A stretch of 64,000 nt of DNA from Clostridium sp. 1001275B_160808_H3. Its GTDB lineage: Bacteria; Bacillota; Clostridia; Clostridiales; Clostridiaceae. The translations under genes were made by a program, and so were the position numbers. The DNA lies in the NCBI RefSeq assembly GCF_015550425.1, contig NZ_JADNAT010000005.1:93226-157225 (forward strand), read 5' to 3'. This document shows, piece after piece, positions 34,755 to 43,252 of this stretch. Each line of letters begins with the position of its first letter. The first letter of the stretch is position 1. Under the pieces are notes generated by a model. That model made no database searches. It saw nothing but the letters and a program-made list of their open reading frames with translations, and had not been told where the DNA came from.

Positions 34755-35204
34755 ATGAAGTTAGTTATAAAAGAAATCAATAATAAAAATTATAATGAAG
34801 CATTAAGTTTAAAAGTTAAAAAGGGTCAAGAAGATTTTATTGAAACTGTTGAGGAATGTCTAAATGAAGCAAAGCAAATACCTTTATGGAGGCCTGTAGG
34901 TATATATAACTATAATCAAATTATAGGATTTGCTATGTATGGACTATGGGAAAATGAGGGAACATATGGGAGAGTATGGCTAGATAGATTTATGATAGGA
35001 GATGAGTTTCAAGGAAGAGGATATGGAAGTGAAAGCTTAAAACTTATATTAAATAGAATTTATAATGAATATAAACGTAATGAGATATATTTAAGTATTT
35101 ATGAAAACAATGATTTAGCAACTAAGATGTATGAGAAACTTGGATTTCAATTTAATGGTGAATTAGATATAAATGGTGAGAAAATAATGAAATTAGAAGT
35201 ATAA
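34755..35204 (+). CDS. GNAT acetyltransferase, spermidine/diamine type
   Basis: 149 residues. The acetyl-CoA motif is GDEFQGRGYGSESLKLIL, and ENNDLATKMYEKLGFQFNGE is the C-terminal GNAT motif. The N-terminal RPVGIYNYNQIIGFAMYG and WLDRFMI resemble BltD/SpeG-like diamine acetyltransferases; polyamine or drug acetylation is likely but unproven. First of a tightly packed run of four genes (34755-36737). Confidence 0.78.
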   Translation: MKLVIKEINNKNYNEALSLKVKKGQEDFIETVEECLNEAKQIPLWRPVGIYNYNQIIGFAMYGLWENEGTYGRVWLDRFMIGDEFQGRGYGSESLKLILNRIYNEYKRNEIYLSIYENNDLATKMYEKLGFQFNGELDINGEKIMKLEV

Positions 35205-35230
35205 TAAATATATGATAGGGAGATGAATTA

Positions 35231-35614
35231 ATGATGAATATTAAGTTTGTTACAATTACAGTGAAAAATTTAAAAGAATCAATAAAATTTTATGAGGATG
35301 TATTAAATTTGAAAATTGCACGAGAATTTTCACCAATGGAAGGAACTAATATAGCATTCCTTAAAGGAGAAAGTTCAGCAATGATAGAATTAATAGAATA
35401 TGAAAATAAATCTATAAAAGATGAAGTTAATCATTCAAAAGTGTCTATAGGATTTGAGGTTACAGATTTAGATAATACAATAAAAGAACTAGAAGAAAAA
35501 AATATAAAAATTATTAGAGGGCCTATTAATACTCCTGGTGGAGAAAGATTTATATTTATAGAAGATCCAAATGGAGTAGAAATAGAGTTGATAGAGGGAT
35601 TTAAGATTAACTAA
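35231..35614 (+). CDS. VOC-family protein (glyoxalase/bleomycin-resistance fold)
   Basis: 127 residues with the paired beta-alpha-beta-beta-beta modules of the VOC fold: NLKESIKFYEDVLNLKIARE, IGFEVTDLDNTIKELEEK, and FIEDPNGVEIELIEG, which holds the C-terminal metal-ligand Glu. The first-strand position that is usually His is Thr (FVTITVKNL), so it may not bind metal like GloA. A binding or sequestering role is possible. In the same run as the GNAT genes. Confidence 0.75.
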   Translation: MMNIKFVTITVKNLKESIKFYEDVLNLKIAREFSPMEGTNIAFLKGESSAMIELIEYENKSIKDEVNHSKVSIGFEVTDLDNTIKELEEKNIKIIRGPINTPGGERFIFIEDPNGVEIELIEGFKIN

Positions 35615-35628
35615 GTGAGGATTTTTTT

Positions 35629-36156
35629 ATGATAATTATAAGACAAGAAGTAAATAAAGATTATAAAGAAGTAGAAAATGTAATTGAAGAAAGCTTTAAA
35701 AGTGCAGAATTTACAGATAATGATGAGCATAACTTAGTTAAAAGGCTAAGAAACAGCAATGAATTTATAAAAGAGTTATCTTTATTAGCTGAAATTAACA
35801 ATAATGTTGTTGGCCACATTCTTTTAACTAAAGCTTTGATAAAAAGTGAAAATAAAGATGTAGGAACTCTTGCACTTGCACCTCTAGCAGTATTGCCAAA
35901 GCATCAAAAGAATGGTATAGGCAAGAAGCTTGTGAATGAAGCTATAGAAAAATCAAAAGAGTTAGGGTATAAATCAATAGTAGTATTAGGACATGAACAT
36001 TATTATCCTAAGTTCGGATTTAAAAAAGCAAGTAATTATGGAATTAAGGCTCCTTTTGATGTTCCAGATGAAGCTTATATGGTTTTGGAATTAATTCCTA
36101 ATGCACTTAATGAAGTTAATGGTGTAGTAGAGTATTCAAAAGCATTTTTGATTTAA
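35629..36156 (+). CDS. GNAT N-acetyltransferase (YhbS-like)
   Basis: 175 residues. Motif A is APLAVLPKHQKNGIGKKLVNEAI, followed by VVLGHEHYYPKFGFKKAS, typical of the YhbS branch. GAGG precedes the ATG. The substrate is unknown. It lies 14 bases after the VOC gene and 23 before the nucleotidyltransferase-like gene. Confidence 0.8.
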   Translation: MIIIRQEVNKDYKEVENVIEESFKSAEFTDNDEHNLVKRLRNSNEFIKELSLLAEINNNVVGHILLTKALIKSENKDVGTLALAPLAVLPKHQKNGIGKKLVNEAIEKSKELGYKSIVVLGHEHYYPKFGFKKASNYGIKAPFDVPDEAYMVLELIPNALNEVNGVVEYSKAFLI

Positions 36157-36179
36157 GTTAAAAAATAATGGAGATATGT

Positions 36180-36737
36180 ATGAACACAGAATTATTATGT
36201 GAAATTTCAGATGGATTAAATAAAATAGGATGTGCTTGGGGCATTGGAGGCTCAGTCTTATTAAAATATCATGGATTAATAGAAAAAACAAATGACATAG
36301 ATATTTTAATTAATTCAAAAGACTGTGAAAAAGTAATTGAATTTATGAATACAATAGGAAATAAAGTAGAATTGTACTCAAAAGATCCATTTAAAACGGA
36401 AAATTTCTTTGGATATAATGTAGATGGAGTTATGGTAGAGTTTATGGGTAATTTTAAAATAAATTTACAAGGCAATAAAATATATGAATTTATTTTAGAT
36501 GATAAATCAATTGTCGATAATTTAATATTAGAAGATAGTAAAATAAATTTTACTTCTTTGGAAGATTGGTTTGTAGCATATTTAGCAATGAATGACCCAA
36601 AGAAAAGAGTTCCTTTAATAAAAGAGTATTTTAAACATAATGGATTAAAACATAAGGATTTATTACAAAGAAATTTAGAAAAGAATCTATCAGAGGATAT
36701 TAATTTATCAATAAAAGAGATTTTGTTACCACATTAA
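36180..36737 (+). CDS. Nucleotidyltransferase-fold protein (AbiEii/LinA-like)
   Basis: 185 residues from ATG at 36180, six bases after GGAG; an in-frame start at 36168 is less well placed. It has the minimal nucleotidyltransferase signature: WGIGGSVLLKYHG, then DIDILI with the two metal-binding Asp residues (about 33 and 35), and a later acidic position in VMVEFMG. Such small proteins include lincosamide nucleotidyltransferases and toxin-antitoxin AbiEii-like enzymes. I cannot choose between them. Last of the 34755-36737 run. Confidence 0.65.
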   Translation: MNTELLCEISDGLNKIGCAWGIGGSVLLKYHGLIEKTNDIDILINSKDCEKVIEFMNTIGNKVELYSKDPFKTENFFGYNVDGVMVEFMGNFKINLQGNKIYEFILDDKSIVDNLILEDSKINFTSLEDWFVAYLAMNDPKKRVPLIKEYFKHNGLKHKDLLQRNLEKNLSEDINLSIKEILLPH

Positions 36738-36912
36738 TGAATTTTCTAGTTAAATATAAATTAAATTTGCTATAGGAGAGTTTTATTACAATTTTTAAAG
36801 TTATAGGCATCATATGTTATATTATAATTCTTTATATGTGTCAGGGTTAGCATTGTTTGGTATTGTAGTTTATTTTAATCTTTAATATTATTATAGAAAC
36901 ATTAATGGAATT

Positions 36913-36953
36913 AAAAAAGATGACTTCTTCTCAATATAGAAATCATCTTTTAA
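36913..36953 (+). terminator. Terminator of the GNAT/VOC gene run
   Basis: AAAAGATGA (36915-36923) pairs with TCATCTTTT (36943-36951). A second hairpin with a T6 tail (GGTGGA/TCTACC, about 37001-37020) follows just before the convergent ABC-F gene's end. Confidence 0.6.
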
Positions 36954-37019
36954 ATTAGTCTATTATTTTTAAAAAACTATCATTAATAAGGTGGAGAGGT
37001 TATTAATTATCTACCTTTT

Positions 37020-38669
37020 TTATTGATTTCTTAGTTCCTTAAGCTGCTTTAATAATTCTAAATATTGATTTTCTAATGGAGCCTTTTTATTTGGATCATT
37101 TTCAAAGGATAATAAAGAAATAACTTCTGAAAGCTTATTTTCTAATATTAATATATTTTCTTTAAGAATCTTTTCGTCCTTATCAATCTTAGGCTTAGAT
37201 TTAAAATTAATATATTCATCGTAACTACCATCAAATTGAATAATTTTATTATTATCTATTTCTAATATATAATCACAAATATTTGAAATAAATTTTCTAT
37301 CATGAGATACTATTAAAAGAGTTTTATTAGTATTTTTCAAGGCATTTTCAAGAGATTGCATGCATTTAATATCTAAATAGTTTGTTGGTTCATCAAGAAT
37401 TATTATATTATTGTCTGAAAGTAAAAGCTTACAAATAGCAACTCTTACTTTTTCACCGCCACTTAAATATGAAACTTTTTTAAATACATTATCTCCCTTA
37501 AAGCCAAAGCCATCTAAATTTGTTCTTATAAAACTTTCTTTGAAAGAAGAGTCAATTTTAATATTATCTAATATTGTTTTATCTGGATCTAGTATATCTT
37601 GAGATTGATCCAAATATCCAATAACAGCATTTTTAGAAACTTTTATATTTTCATTATTGTTATTGATAATTTCTTTTAGTAAAGTACTTTTACCACATCC
37701 ATTTTGACCAATTAAAGCTACTTTTCTACCTTTTTTTATTTTGAAAGTAGATTCATTTAATAGAACTCTATCTCCAATAGTAATATTTAAGTTCTTTGCT
37801 TCAATAGGATTTTTAGAAGTAAGTTCTAAATTTTCAATAACATCAATTCTTATATCTTTATCTTCTTTAGGTTTTTCTTTTACATCTAATTGATCAATTC
37901 TAGTCCTAATAGCTTTTATATTATTTTCTAATTTCTTTTTACCTTTTTGACCACCCATTTTATGAAGCCTAGCTTCTGAATTACCCATCCTTTTAGGTGT
38001 TCTTCTAATACCATCTCTTATATTTTCTTTTGATACTATAGCTTCTTCAAGTCTTCTTTTTTCAGTAATATATTGATTATATTCAGTATTTTCTCTTGCT
38101 TTTTCTGCTTTTTTTAGTTCGATATACTTAGAGTAATTTCCATTGTAGATATTTAGTTTTCCATCTTTAATTTCAACAATAGTATTACATAAAGAATCTA
38201 ATAGATTTCTATCATGTGAAACCAAAAGAAGAGCTCCAGAATAATTTTTTAGCATATCTTCAAGAATTTCAATGCTATTACTATCTAAATTAGAAGTTGG
38301 TTCATCAGCAATAATTAGTTTTTTATTTTCACTTAAAGCATTAGTAATTTTCATTTTGACTTTTTCTCCTCCAGAAAGATAATCTTTATATTCAGTAGGA
38401 GCATTAAAAACACTTTTTACTTTGTTAAATGAACAATCATTTAGGCTATTTCCAAATTGACTAATATAAGAGTAACTTGAAGTTAAATAAGATGTTCCTT
38501 CATCAGAAGGTTCATCACCAATTAAAATTTTTAAAAGAGTAGTTTTACCAGCGCCATTATCGCCAACTAATCCTATTTTATCTCCATCTAGTATTTCAAA
38601 TTTGTCTATATCTAATATTAATTTATCACCATAATACTTTTTGATTTTATTTAATAATGCTAATTGCAT
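37020..38669 (-). CDS. ABC-F protein of the antibiotic-resistance (VmlR/Vga/CplR-like) type
   Basis: 549 residues from ATG at 38669, 9 bases after AGGAGGG. Two ABC modules with no membrane domain: Walker A GDNGAGKTT and GQNGCGKST, signatures LSGGEKVKM and LSGGEKVRV, Walker B IIADEPTSNLD and IIILDEPTNYLD. The interdomain linker (about 190-290) is long and basic, with RRTPKRMGNSEARLHKMGG, typical of ribosome-protection ABC-Fs that dislodge lincosamides, pleuromutilins or streptogramins. A C-terminal coiled coil follows. It is controlled by the attenuator leader at 38670-38883. Confidence 0.88.
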   Translation of the reverse strand: MQLALLNKIKKYYGDKLILDIDKFEILDGDKIGLVGDNGAGKTTLLKILIGDEPSDEGTSYLTSSYSYISQFGNSLNDCSFNKVKSVFNAPTEYKDYLSGGEKVKMKITNALSENKKLIIADEPTSNLDSNSIEILEDMLKNYSGALLLVSHDRNLLDSLCNTIVEIKDGKLNIYNGNYSKYIELKKAEKARENTEYNQYITEKRRLEEAIVSKENIRDGIRRTPKRMGNSEARLHKMGGQKGKKKLENNIKAIRTRIDQLDVKEKPKEDKDIRIDVIENLELTSKNPIEAKNLNITIGDRVLLNESTFKIKKGRKVALIGQNGCGKSTLLKEIINNNNENIKVSKNAVIGYLDQSQDILDPDKTILDNIKIDSSFKESFIRTNLDGFGFKGDNVFKKVSYLSGGEKVRVAICKLLLSDNNIIILDEPTNYLDIKCMQSLENALKNTNKTLLIVSHDRKFISNICDYILEIDNNKIIQFDGSYDEYINFKSKPKIDKDEKILKENILILENKLSEVISLLSFENDPNKKAPLENQYLELLKQLKELRNQ

Positions 38670-38883
38670 AAAAAAATCCCTCCTTAAAATGTAGGAGAGA
38701 GTATACGACTTTATAGAAGGGTAACACAAATAAACCTTAAGCCAGTAATCCACTCTCCGTAAATTTTTACACAACAAAAAAAGACTCATTAATGTCATAA
38801 TTTTATTGTGAATTAAAAATTCTAAAAGTAGATTACATTCTCATGTTTGAAATTACCTTTCCCTTTCTTAAATTTTGTTTTCA
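38670..38883 (-). promoter_or_regulatory. Attenuator leader of the ABC-F gene
   Basis: Terminator TCTCTCCT/AGGAGGGA with T7 (38700-38670) ends one base before the ATG; its 3' arm is the gene's own Shine-Dalgarno. An upstream GGAGAGT (38758-38752) can pair with ACTCTC in the terminator's 5' arm, forming a rival antiterminator. A four-codon ORF ATG-AGA-ATG-TAA (38844-38833) after AAAGG is a candidate sensor. Confidence 0.6.
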
Positions 38884-38889
38884 TTTTTC

Positions 38890-38917
38890 ATTATAGCACT
38901 ATTTAAAATTATTTCAA
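38890..38917 (-). promoter_or_regulatory. Sigma-A promoter of the ABC-F gene
   Basis: TTGAAA (38917-38912), 16 bases, TATAAT (38895-38890) on the minus strand. Transcription would start near 38883, giving a leader of about 215 bases. Confidence 0.65.
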
Positions 38918-39032
38918 ATGTTTCTATGATATAATTAATAATAAATAATATATATGTTTCAATTTATAAATATAATTAATATAAATGTAGACTTTATTAC
39001 AACTTATTTATCAGTTAAGAAAAGGTGATAGA

Positions 39033-40985
39033 ATGAAAAAGACAATAGGAATTCTTGCTCATGTAGATGCTGGCAAAACTACATTTTCAGAGCAAGTACT
39101 TTATCATACAAAGAGCATAAGAAATAGAGGGAGAGTAGATCATAAAAATTCATTTTTAGATACACATGATATTGAAAAAGAAAGAGGAATTACAGTATTT
39201 TCAGAACAAGCTACATTTCAAATTGGAAATTCAACTTATTATCTTATAGATACCCCGGGACATATTGATTTTTCAGCAGAAATGGAAAGAGCATTAGGTA
39301 TATTAGATTATGCAATTTTATTAATTAGTGGAGTAGAAGGAATTCAAGGACATACAGAGACTATTTGGAATTTGCTAAGAAAATATAACATTCCAACATT
39401 CATTTTTATAAATAAGATGGATAGAACAGGGGCTGACTTAGAAAGAGTACTTGAAGAAGTTAATGAAAATTTGGCTAATGATATATGCCATATAGATTCT
39501 ATTCATGGAATGAGTGAAGAATTAATAGAATTTATTTCTGAGAGAAATGAAGATCTTTTAGAAAGATATTTTAATGGTGATTATGAGGAAGAAATTTGGA
39601 TTAATGAGTTAAAAAAACTTATAAAAGAAAATAAAGTGTTTCCATGTTTAAGTGGAAGTGCCCTTCAAGATGAAGGAATAGATAACTTTTTGAATATATT
39701 TAATGAGCTTACTTATACAAATTATGATGAAGAGGAAGAATTTTCAGGAAGAGTTCATAAGATAAGATACGATAATAATGGAACTAGAATTACTTTTATA
39801 AAAGCTATTAGTGGTAATCTTAAAGTAAGGGATGAAATTACTTATGGAATGTTAGATGAAGAAATAACTGAAAAAATAAGTAGCATAAGACTTTATAATG
39901 GCAATAAGTTTTCTACTGTTGAAAAAATATCTGCTGGGGATGTGTTTGCAGTAACAGGAATCACTAAGGCTATGCCAGGAGAAGATACAGGGAAAAATAG
40001 GGGAAATATAAAGTTTAATATGATTCCAACATTAACATCTAAGGTTATTTTTGATAAGTCTTATAACGTAAAAGAAGTTTTGGGATATTTTAGAATATTA
40101 GAAAATGAGGATCCAGCATTAAATGTTATTTGGAATGAAACACATCAAGAAATTCAAGTTTCAATTATGGGTAAAATTCAGCTTGAAGTACTTAAAGAAG
40201 TTGCATTAAATAGATTTAATTTAAAAATAGAATTTGGGCCTTGTGAAATTATGTATAAGGAAACTATAGATAATAAGACATATGGATATGGACATTTTGA
40301 GCCATTAAAGCACTATGCTGAAGTTCATTTAAAAATAGAGCCAAATAAAAGAGGAGAAGGAATAACCTTTGAAAATAAGTGTCATGCTGATGATTTAACT
40401 ACAGGAAATCAAAACTTAATTAAAACACATATCTTTGAAAGAAATCATCATGGACTTTTAACAGGCTCGCCAATTACAGATATAAAAATTACTTTGCTAA
40501 CTGGTAGAGCACATAATAAGCATACTGAAGGTGGAGATTTTAGAGAAGCTACTTTTAGAGCAATGAGGCAAGGATTAGAAAAGGCTAATAATATACTTCT
40601 TGAACCATTTTATAAATTTAAAATAGACATAGAGCTTGATTATATGGGGAAGGTTATATCTGATATTCAAAGGCTAAATGGGAGCTTTGATCCTCCAGAA
40701 ACAAAATTAAATAAAGTTTCTATAACAGGAAGAGGACCAGTAGCTACATTTATGGATTATAGCTCGGAAATACTTACATTTACTAAAGGAAAAGGCAGTA
40801 TTAGCTTAATATTTGATGGATATGATGTATGTCATAATACAGAAGAAGCAATTGAGAAAATAGGATACGATAAAAATGCAGATATAGAATATTCATCAAG
40901 TTCTATTTTTTGTTCAAAGGGACAGGGGTTTGTAGTTCCTTGGGATAATGTTGAAGAATATATTCATTGTGAAATAAAAGAATAA
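39033..40985 (+). CDS. Tet(M)/Tet(O)-like ribosomal GTPase
   Basis: 650 residues, the size of tetracycline ribosomal protection proteins (about 640) rather than EF-G (about 690). G-domain motifs are AHVDAGKTT, DTPGHIDF and NKMD, with ERGITVFSEQ as switch I. Domain II-V order follows Tet(M) (GPCEIMYKETI, FREATFRAMRQGLEKA, MGKVISDIQRLNG). It may remove tetracycline or another ligand from the ribosome, but it is not close to the classical tet genes as I remember them, so resistance is unproven. It is divergent from the ABC-F gene, and a GNAT gene follows after 25 bases. Confidence 0.82.
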   Translation: MKKTIGILAHVDAGKTTFSEQVLYHTKSIRNRGRVDHKNSFLDTHDIEKERGITVFSEQATFQIGNSTYYLIDTPGHIDFSAEMERALGILDYAILLISGVEGIQGHTETIWNLLRKYNIPTFIFINKMDRTGADLERVLEEVNENLANDICHIDSIHGMSEELIEFISERNEDLLERYFNGDYEEEIWINELKKLIKENKVFPCLSGSALQDEGIDNFLNIFNELTYTNYDEEEEFSGRVHKIRYDNNGTRITFIKAISGNLKVRDEITYGMLDEEITEKISSIRLYNGNKFSTVEKISAGDVFAVTGITKAMPGEDTGKNRGNIKFNMIPTLTSKVIFDKSYNVKEVLGYFRILENEDPALNVIWNETHQEIQVSIMGKIQLEVLKEVALNRFNLKIEFGPCEIMYKETIDNKTYGYGHFEPLKHYAEVHLKIEPNKRGEGITFENKCHADDLTTGNQNLIKTHIFERNHHGLLTGSPITDIKITLLTGRAHNKHTEGGDFREATFRAMRQGLEKANNILLEPFYKFKIDIELDYMGKVISDIQRLNGSFDPPETKLNKVSITGRGPVATFMDYSSEILTFTKGKGSISLIFDGYDVCHNTEEAIEKIGYDKNADIEYSSSSIFCSKGQGFVVPWDNVEEYIHCEIKE

Positions 40986-41010
40986 AAGGTAAATTGGGGG
41001 AAAGAGATTT

Positions 41011-41547
41011 ATGTATAAAGAAATAAAATTAAAAAATGGGGAAAATTTAATTATAAGAAAAGCTGAAGTTAATGATGCGGAAAAGATGATTGAGTATTTA
41101 AATATAGTTGGTGGCGAAAGTGATAATTTGCTATTTGGAGAAAATGAGTTTCACTTAAGTATAGATCAAGAAAAATCACATTTAGAAAATATGGCTAATC
41201 AAGAAAATTCTATCATGTTAGTAGGAGTAATAAATAAAAAAATAGTAAGTATAGCCCAAATATCTGCATCAAATAGAAAAAGAATATCTCATAATGCAGA
41301 AGTTGCCATTTCGGTAAAAAAAGAATATTGGAGTCTTGGTATCGGAAGTGAAGTAATGAAAACATTAATAGACTTTGCTAAATATACTAATAAAATAAAA
41401 AATATAAGCCTTGGGGTGAAAGCAAGTAATACAAAAGCTAGAAATTTATATAGAAAGATTGGCTTTAAAGAAGTAGGAGTTCATAGAAATTTCTTTTTTG
41501 TTAATGATGAATACGATGATGAGATATTAATGGACCTATATATTTAA
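41011..41547 (+). CDS. GNAT N-acetyltransferase (RimL/SpeG-like)
   Basis: 178 residues. Motif A is ISVKKEYWSLGIGSEVMKTLI, and ASNTKARNLYRKIGFKEVGVH is the C-terminal motif. The N-terminal IIRKAEVNDAEKMIEYL is typical of the family. It sits 25 bases after the Tet(M)-like gene with its own GGGGGAAAG site, so the two probably form an operon. The substrate is unknown. Confidence 0.8.
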   Translation: MYKEIKLKNGENLIIRKAEVNDAEKMIEYLNIVGGESDNLLFGENEFHLSIDQEKSHLENMANQENSIMLVGVINKKIVSIAQISASNRKRISHNAEVAISVKKEYWSLGIGSEVMKTLIDFAKYTNKIKNISLGVKASNTKARNLYRKIGFKEVGVHRNFFFVNDEYDDEILMDLYI

Positions 41548-41640
41548 AATAATGAAAGAATGAAAAATGAAAGAATTGAGGATGTTTTGCTCTGCAAAAT
41601 TTAAATCCACAATTATTTCATTATTTCATTCCTTAATTAC
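41548..41640. repeat. Long imperfect hairpin (about 40-bp arms)
   Basis: The 5' arm (about 41550-41590) and 3' arm (about 41594-41640) are roughly 80 percent complementary around the tip TTTTGCTCTGCAAAA. It lies between convergent genes and may terminate both. The length and imperfect pairing resemble small non-coding palindromic elements of clostridia. Confidence 0.5.
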
Positions 41641-41653
41641 TTAATTCTTTAAT

Positions 41654-42301
41654 TTAAAACAAGTGAGCCACAAGTTTATTTCCATCTTCAAAAACAGTTA
41701 CAGTAAAGTAATTCCAAGGAACTACTGTTGCTCCTACTCTTGAAATAGCAACTCTTATTTTAAAACTATGTCCAGAGTTTGTATTAGAATCTAAGCCTTC
41801 ATAAGTTACTCTGTCTAACCTAACTACCATTTCCTCACCACTTGATAGTTCCATTTGACTTCTTAGTGAAGCTAAATCTTTTTTTAATTTTTCTTTATCT
41901 TCTTCAGAAATAGGCTCGTATCCTTTTTCACTAGTATTACTATATGTTATTAAATAGTTATATATAGAAGTATCTTCATTTAAGTAGGCATATAATAAAT
42001 CATTTATAAAATCTATTTCTTTATATTCACCAGAAGTATAATGAATAGATGTTTGATCATCATAAATATTAGTGCTTTTTTCTATTGCATTAATATCCTT
42101 AGTAGAGGTATATGATTTTCCAAATGCTTCAAAGGAAGTAGGGGATTTAGGTTCTTCTTTTACTGTATCATCTGATTGAATATTTTCTTCAATAGGATTA
42201 TTGTCAGTTACATCATCTTTTGAGTTTGCGTTTTTACATGAAGTAAAATTCAAAGTAATTAACAATGAAATCAATAATAAAAATACTTTTTTTATTTTCA
42301 T
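41654..42301 (-). CDS. Lipoprotein of unknown function
   Basis: 215 residues. The signal peptide ends in lipobox LNFTSC, with Cys at about residue 22. An acidic low-complexity linker (about 25-55) precedes a domain of about 150 residues (SPTSFEAFGKSYTSTKDI, LDRVTYEGLDS, NYFTVTVFEDGNKLVAHLF). I do not recognise the domain. Its layout resembles the lipoprotein at 6871 but the domains do not look related. Monocistronic. In 42302-42596 I see nothing further to name. Confidence 0.72.
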   Translation of the reverse strand: MKIKKVFLLLISLLITLNFTSCKNANSKDDVTDNNPIEENIQSDDTVKEEPKSPTSFEAFGKSYTSTKDINAIEKSTNIYDDQTSIHYTSGEYKEIDFINDLLYAYLNEDTSIYNYLITYSNTSEKGYEPISEEDKEKLKKDLASLRSQMELSSGEEMVVRLDRVTYEGLDSNTNSGHSFKIRVAISRVGATVVPWNYFTVTVFEDGNKLVAHLF

Positions 42302-42596
42302 ATGAGCTCCTTTACTAGATAATTATTCCAAAAAACTTATGTAAATTTATTGTATGATAAAATATAAGAAAAGTAAATTAATAAAAGAAAACCTTTAAAT
42401 ATATTTAAAAAATTAAAAAGTGTTTATGGATTAAACAATTGGTTGATAAAATGTAATTTCAGAAATATAATTATATATAAGAATTAATATTATCTAGTGA
42501 TTAATATTATTATTTTAATTAAATGAACTAATTATATAATAATTTTATTACTATAGTGATTAATAATTAAATAGATTAAATTTAGGAGGAAAAGAA

Positions 42597-42980
42597 ATGT
42601 CAGTTAAAATGTTACACACTTGTATTAGAGTTAAAGACTTAGAAAAGTCATTAAAGTTTTACAAAGAAGCGTTAGATTTAATAGAAACAAGAAGAAAGGA
42701 ATATCCAGAAAATAAGTTTAGTCTTGTTTATTTATCTAATGAAGAAGGTGGATATGAAATAGAGCTTACTTATAATTATGATGTTGAAAAACCTTATGAT
42801 TTAGGAAATGGTTTTAGTCATATTGCTGTTGAAGTAGAAGACTTAGAAGCAATGAGAGAAAAACATATAGCTTTAGGATATGAAGTAACTCCATTTAAGG
42901 GACTTCCAGGAACAAAACCTTCATATTATTTTGTAACAGATCCAGATGGATATAAAATTGAAGTAATTAGAGCTAAATAA
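42597..42980 (+). CDS. gloA: Lactoylglutathione lyase (glyoxalase I)
   Basis: 127 residues, VOC fold. The four metal ligands are in place: His in MLHTCIRV (about 7), Glu in GYEIELTYN, His in FSHIAVEV and Glu in GYKIEVIRAK. It converts the hemithioacetal of methylglyoxal and a thiol to a lactoyl thioester. Clostridia often lack glutathione, so the physiological thiol may differ. It has an AGGAGG ribosome site and its own terminator. Confidence 0.88.
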   Translation: MSVKMLHTCIRVKDLEKSLKFYKEALDLIETRRKEYPENKFSLVYLSNEEGGYEIELTYNYDVEKPYDLGNGFSHIAVEVEDLEAMREKHIALGYEVTPFKGLPGTKPSYYFVTDPDGYKIEVIRAK

Positions 42981-42987
42981 ATTAAAG

Positions 42988-43026
42988 TAAATCTAGTGGC
43001 TTTACAAAAGTTACTAGATTTATTTT
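42988..43026 (+). terminator. gloA terminator
   Basis: TAAATCTAGT (42988-42997) pairs with ACTAGATTTA (about 43013-43022), then T5. Confidence 0.8.
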
Positions 43027-43252
43027 TGTATATAATACATAAACTATTTAATGTAATATATAAATTAAACTAAAAATGCTTTTAAAAGGTTAATTATAAA
43101 TTATATTAGTTAGTAATAAGAAGTTATTAATTTTAAAAATATATAGTTTATATAATAAAAATTATCTAAAAGAAGTATAAATTACCAAGTAATTAGTTTA
43201 TAATAGAAATAAATTACAATAAATTAAATAAAAGGATGAAGGAGTATTATAT

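Noticed and set aside
38670..38798. In-frame 43-codon N-terminal extension of the ABC-F protein
   Set aside because: It has no ribosome site, covers the leader's attenuator structures, and does not look like an ABC-F N-terminus. The start at 38669 has AGGAGGG and begins a normal first ABC module.
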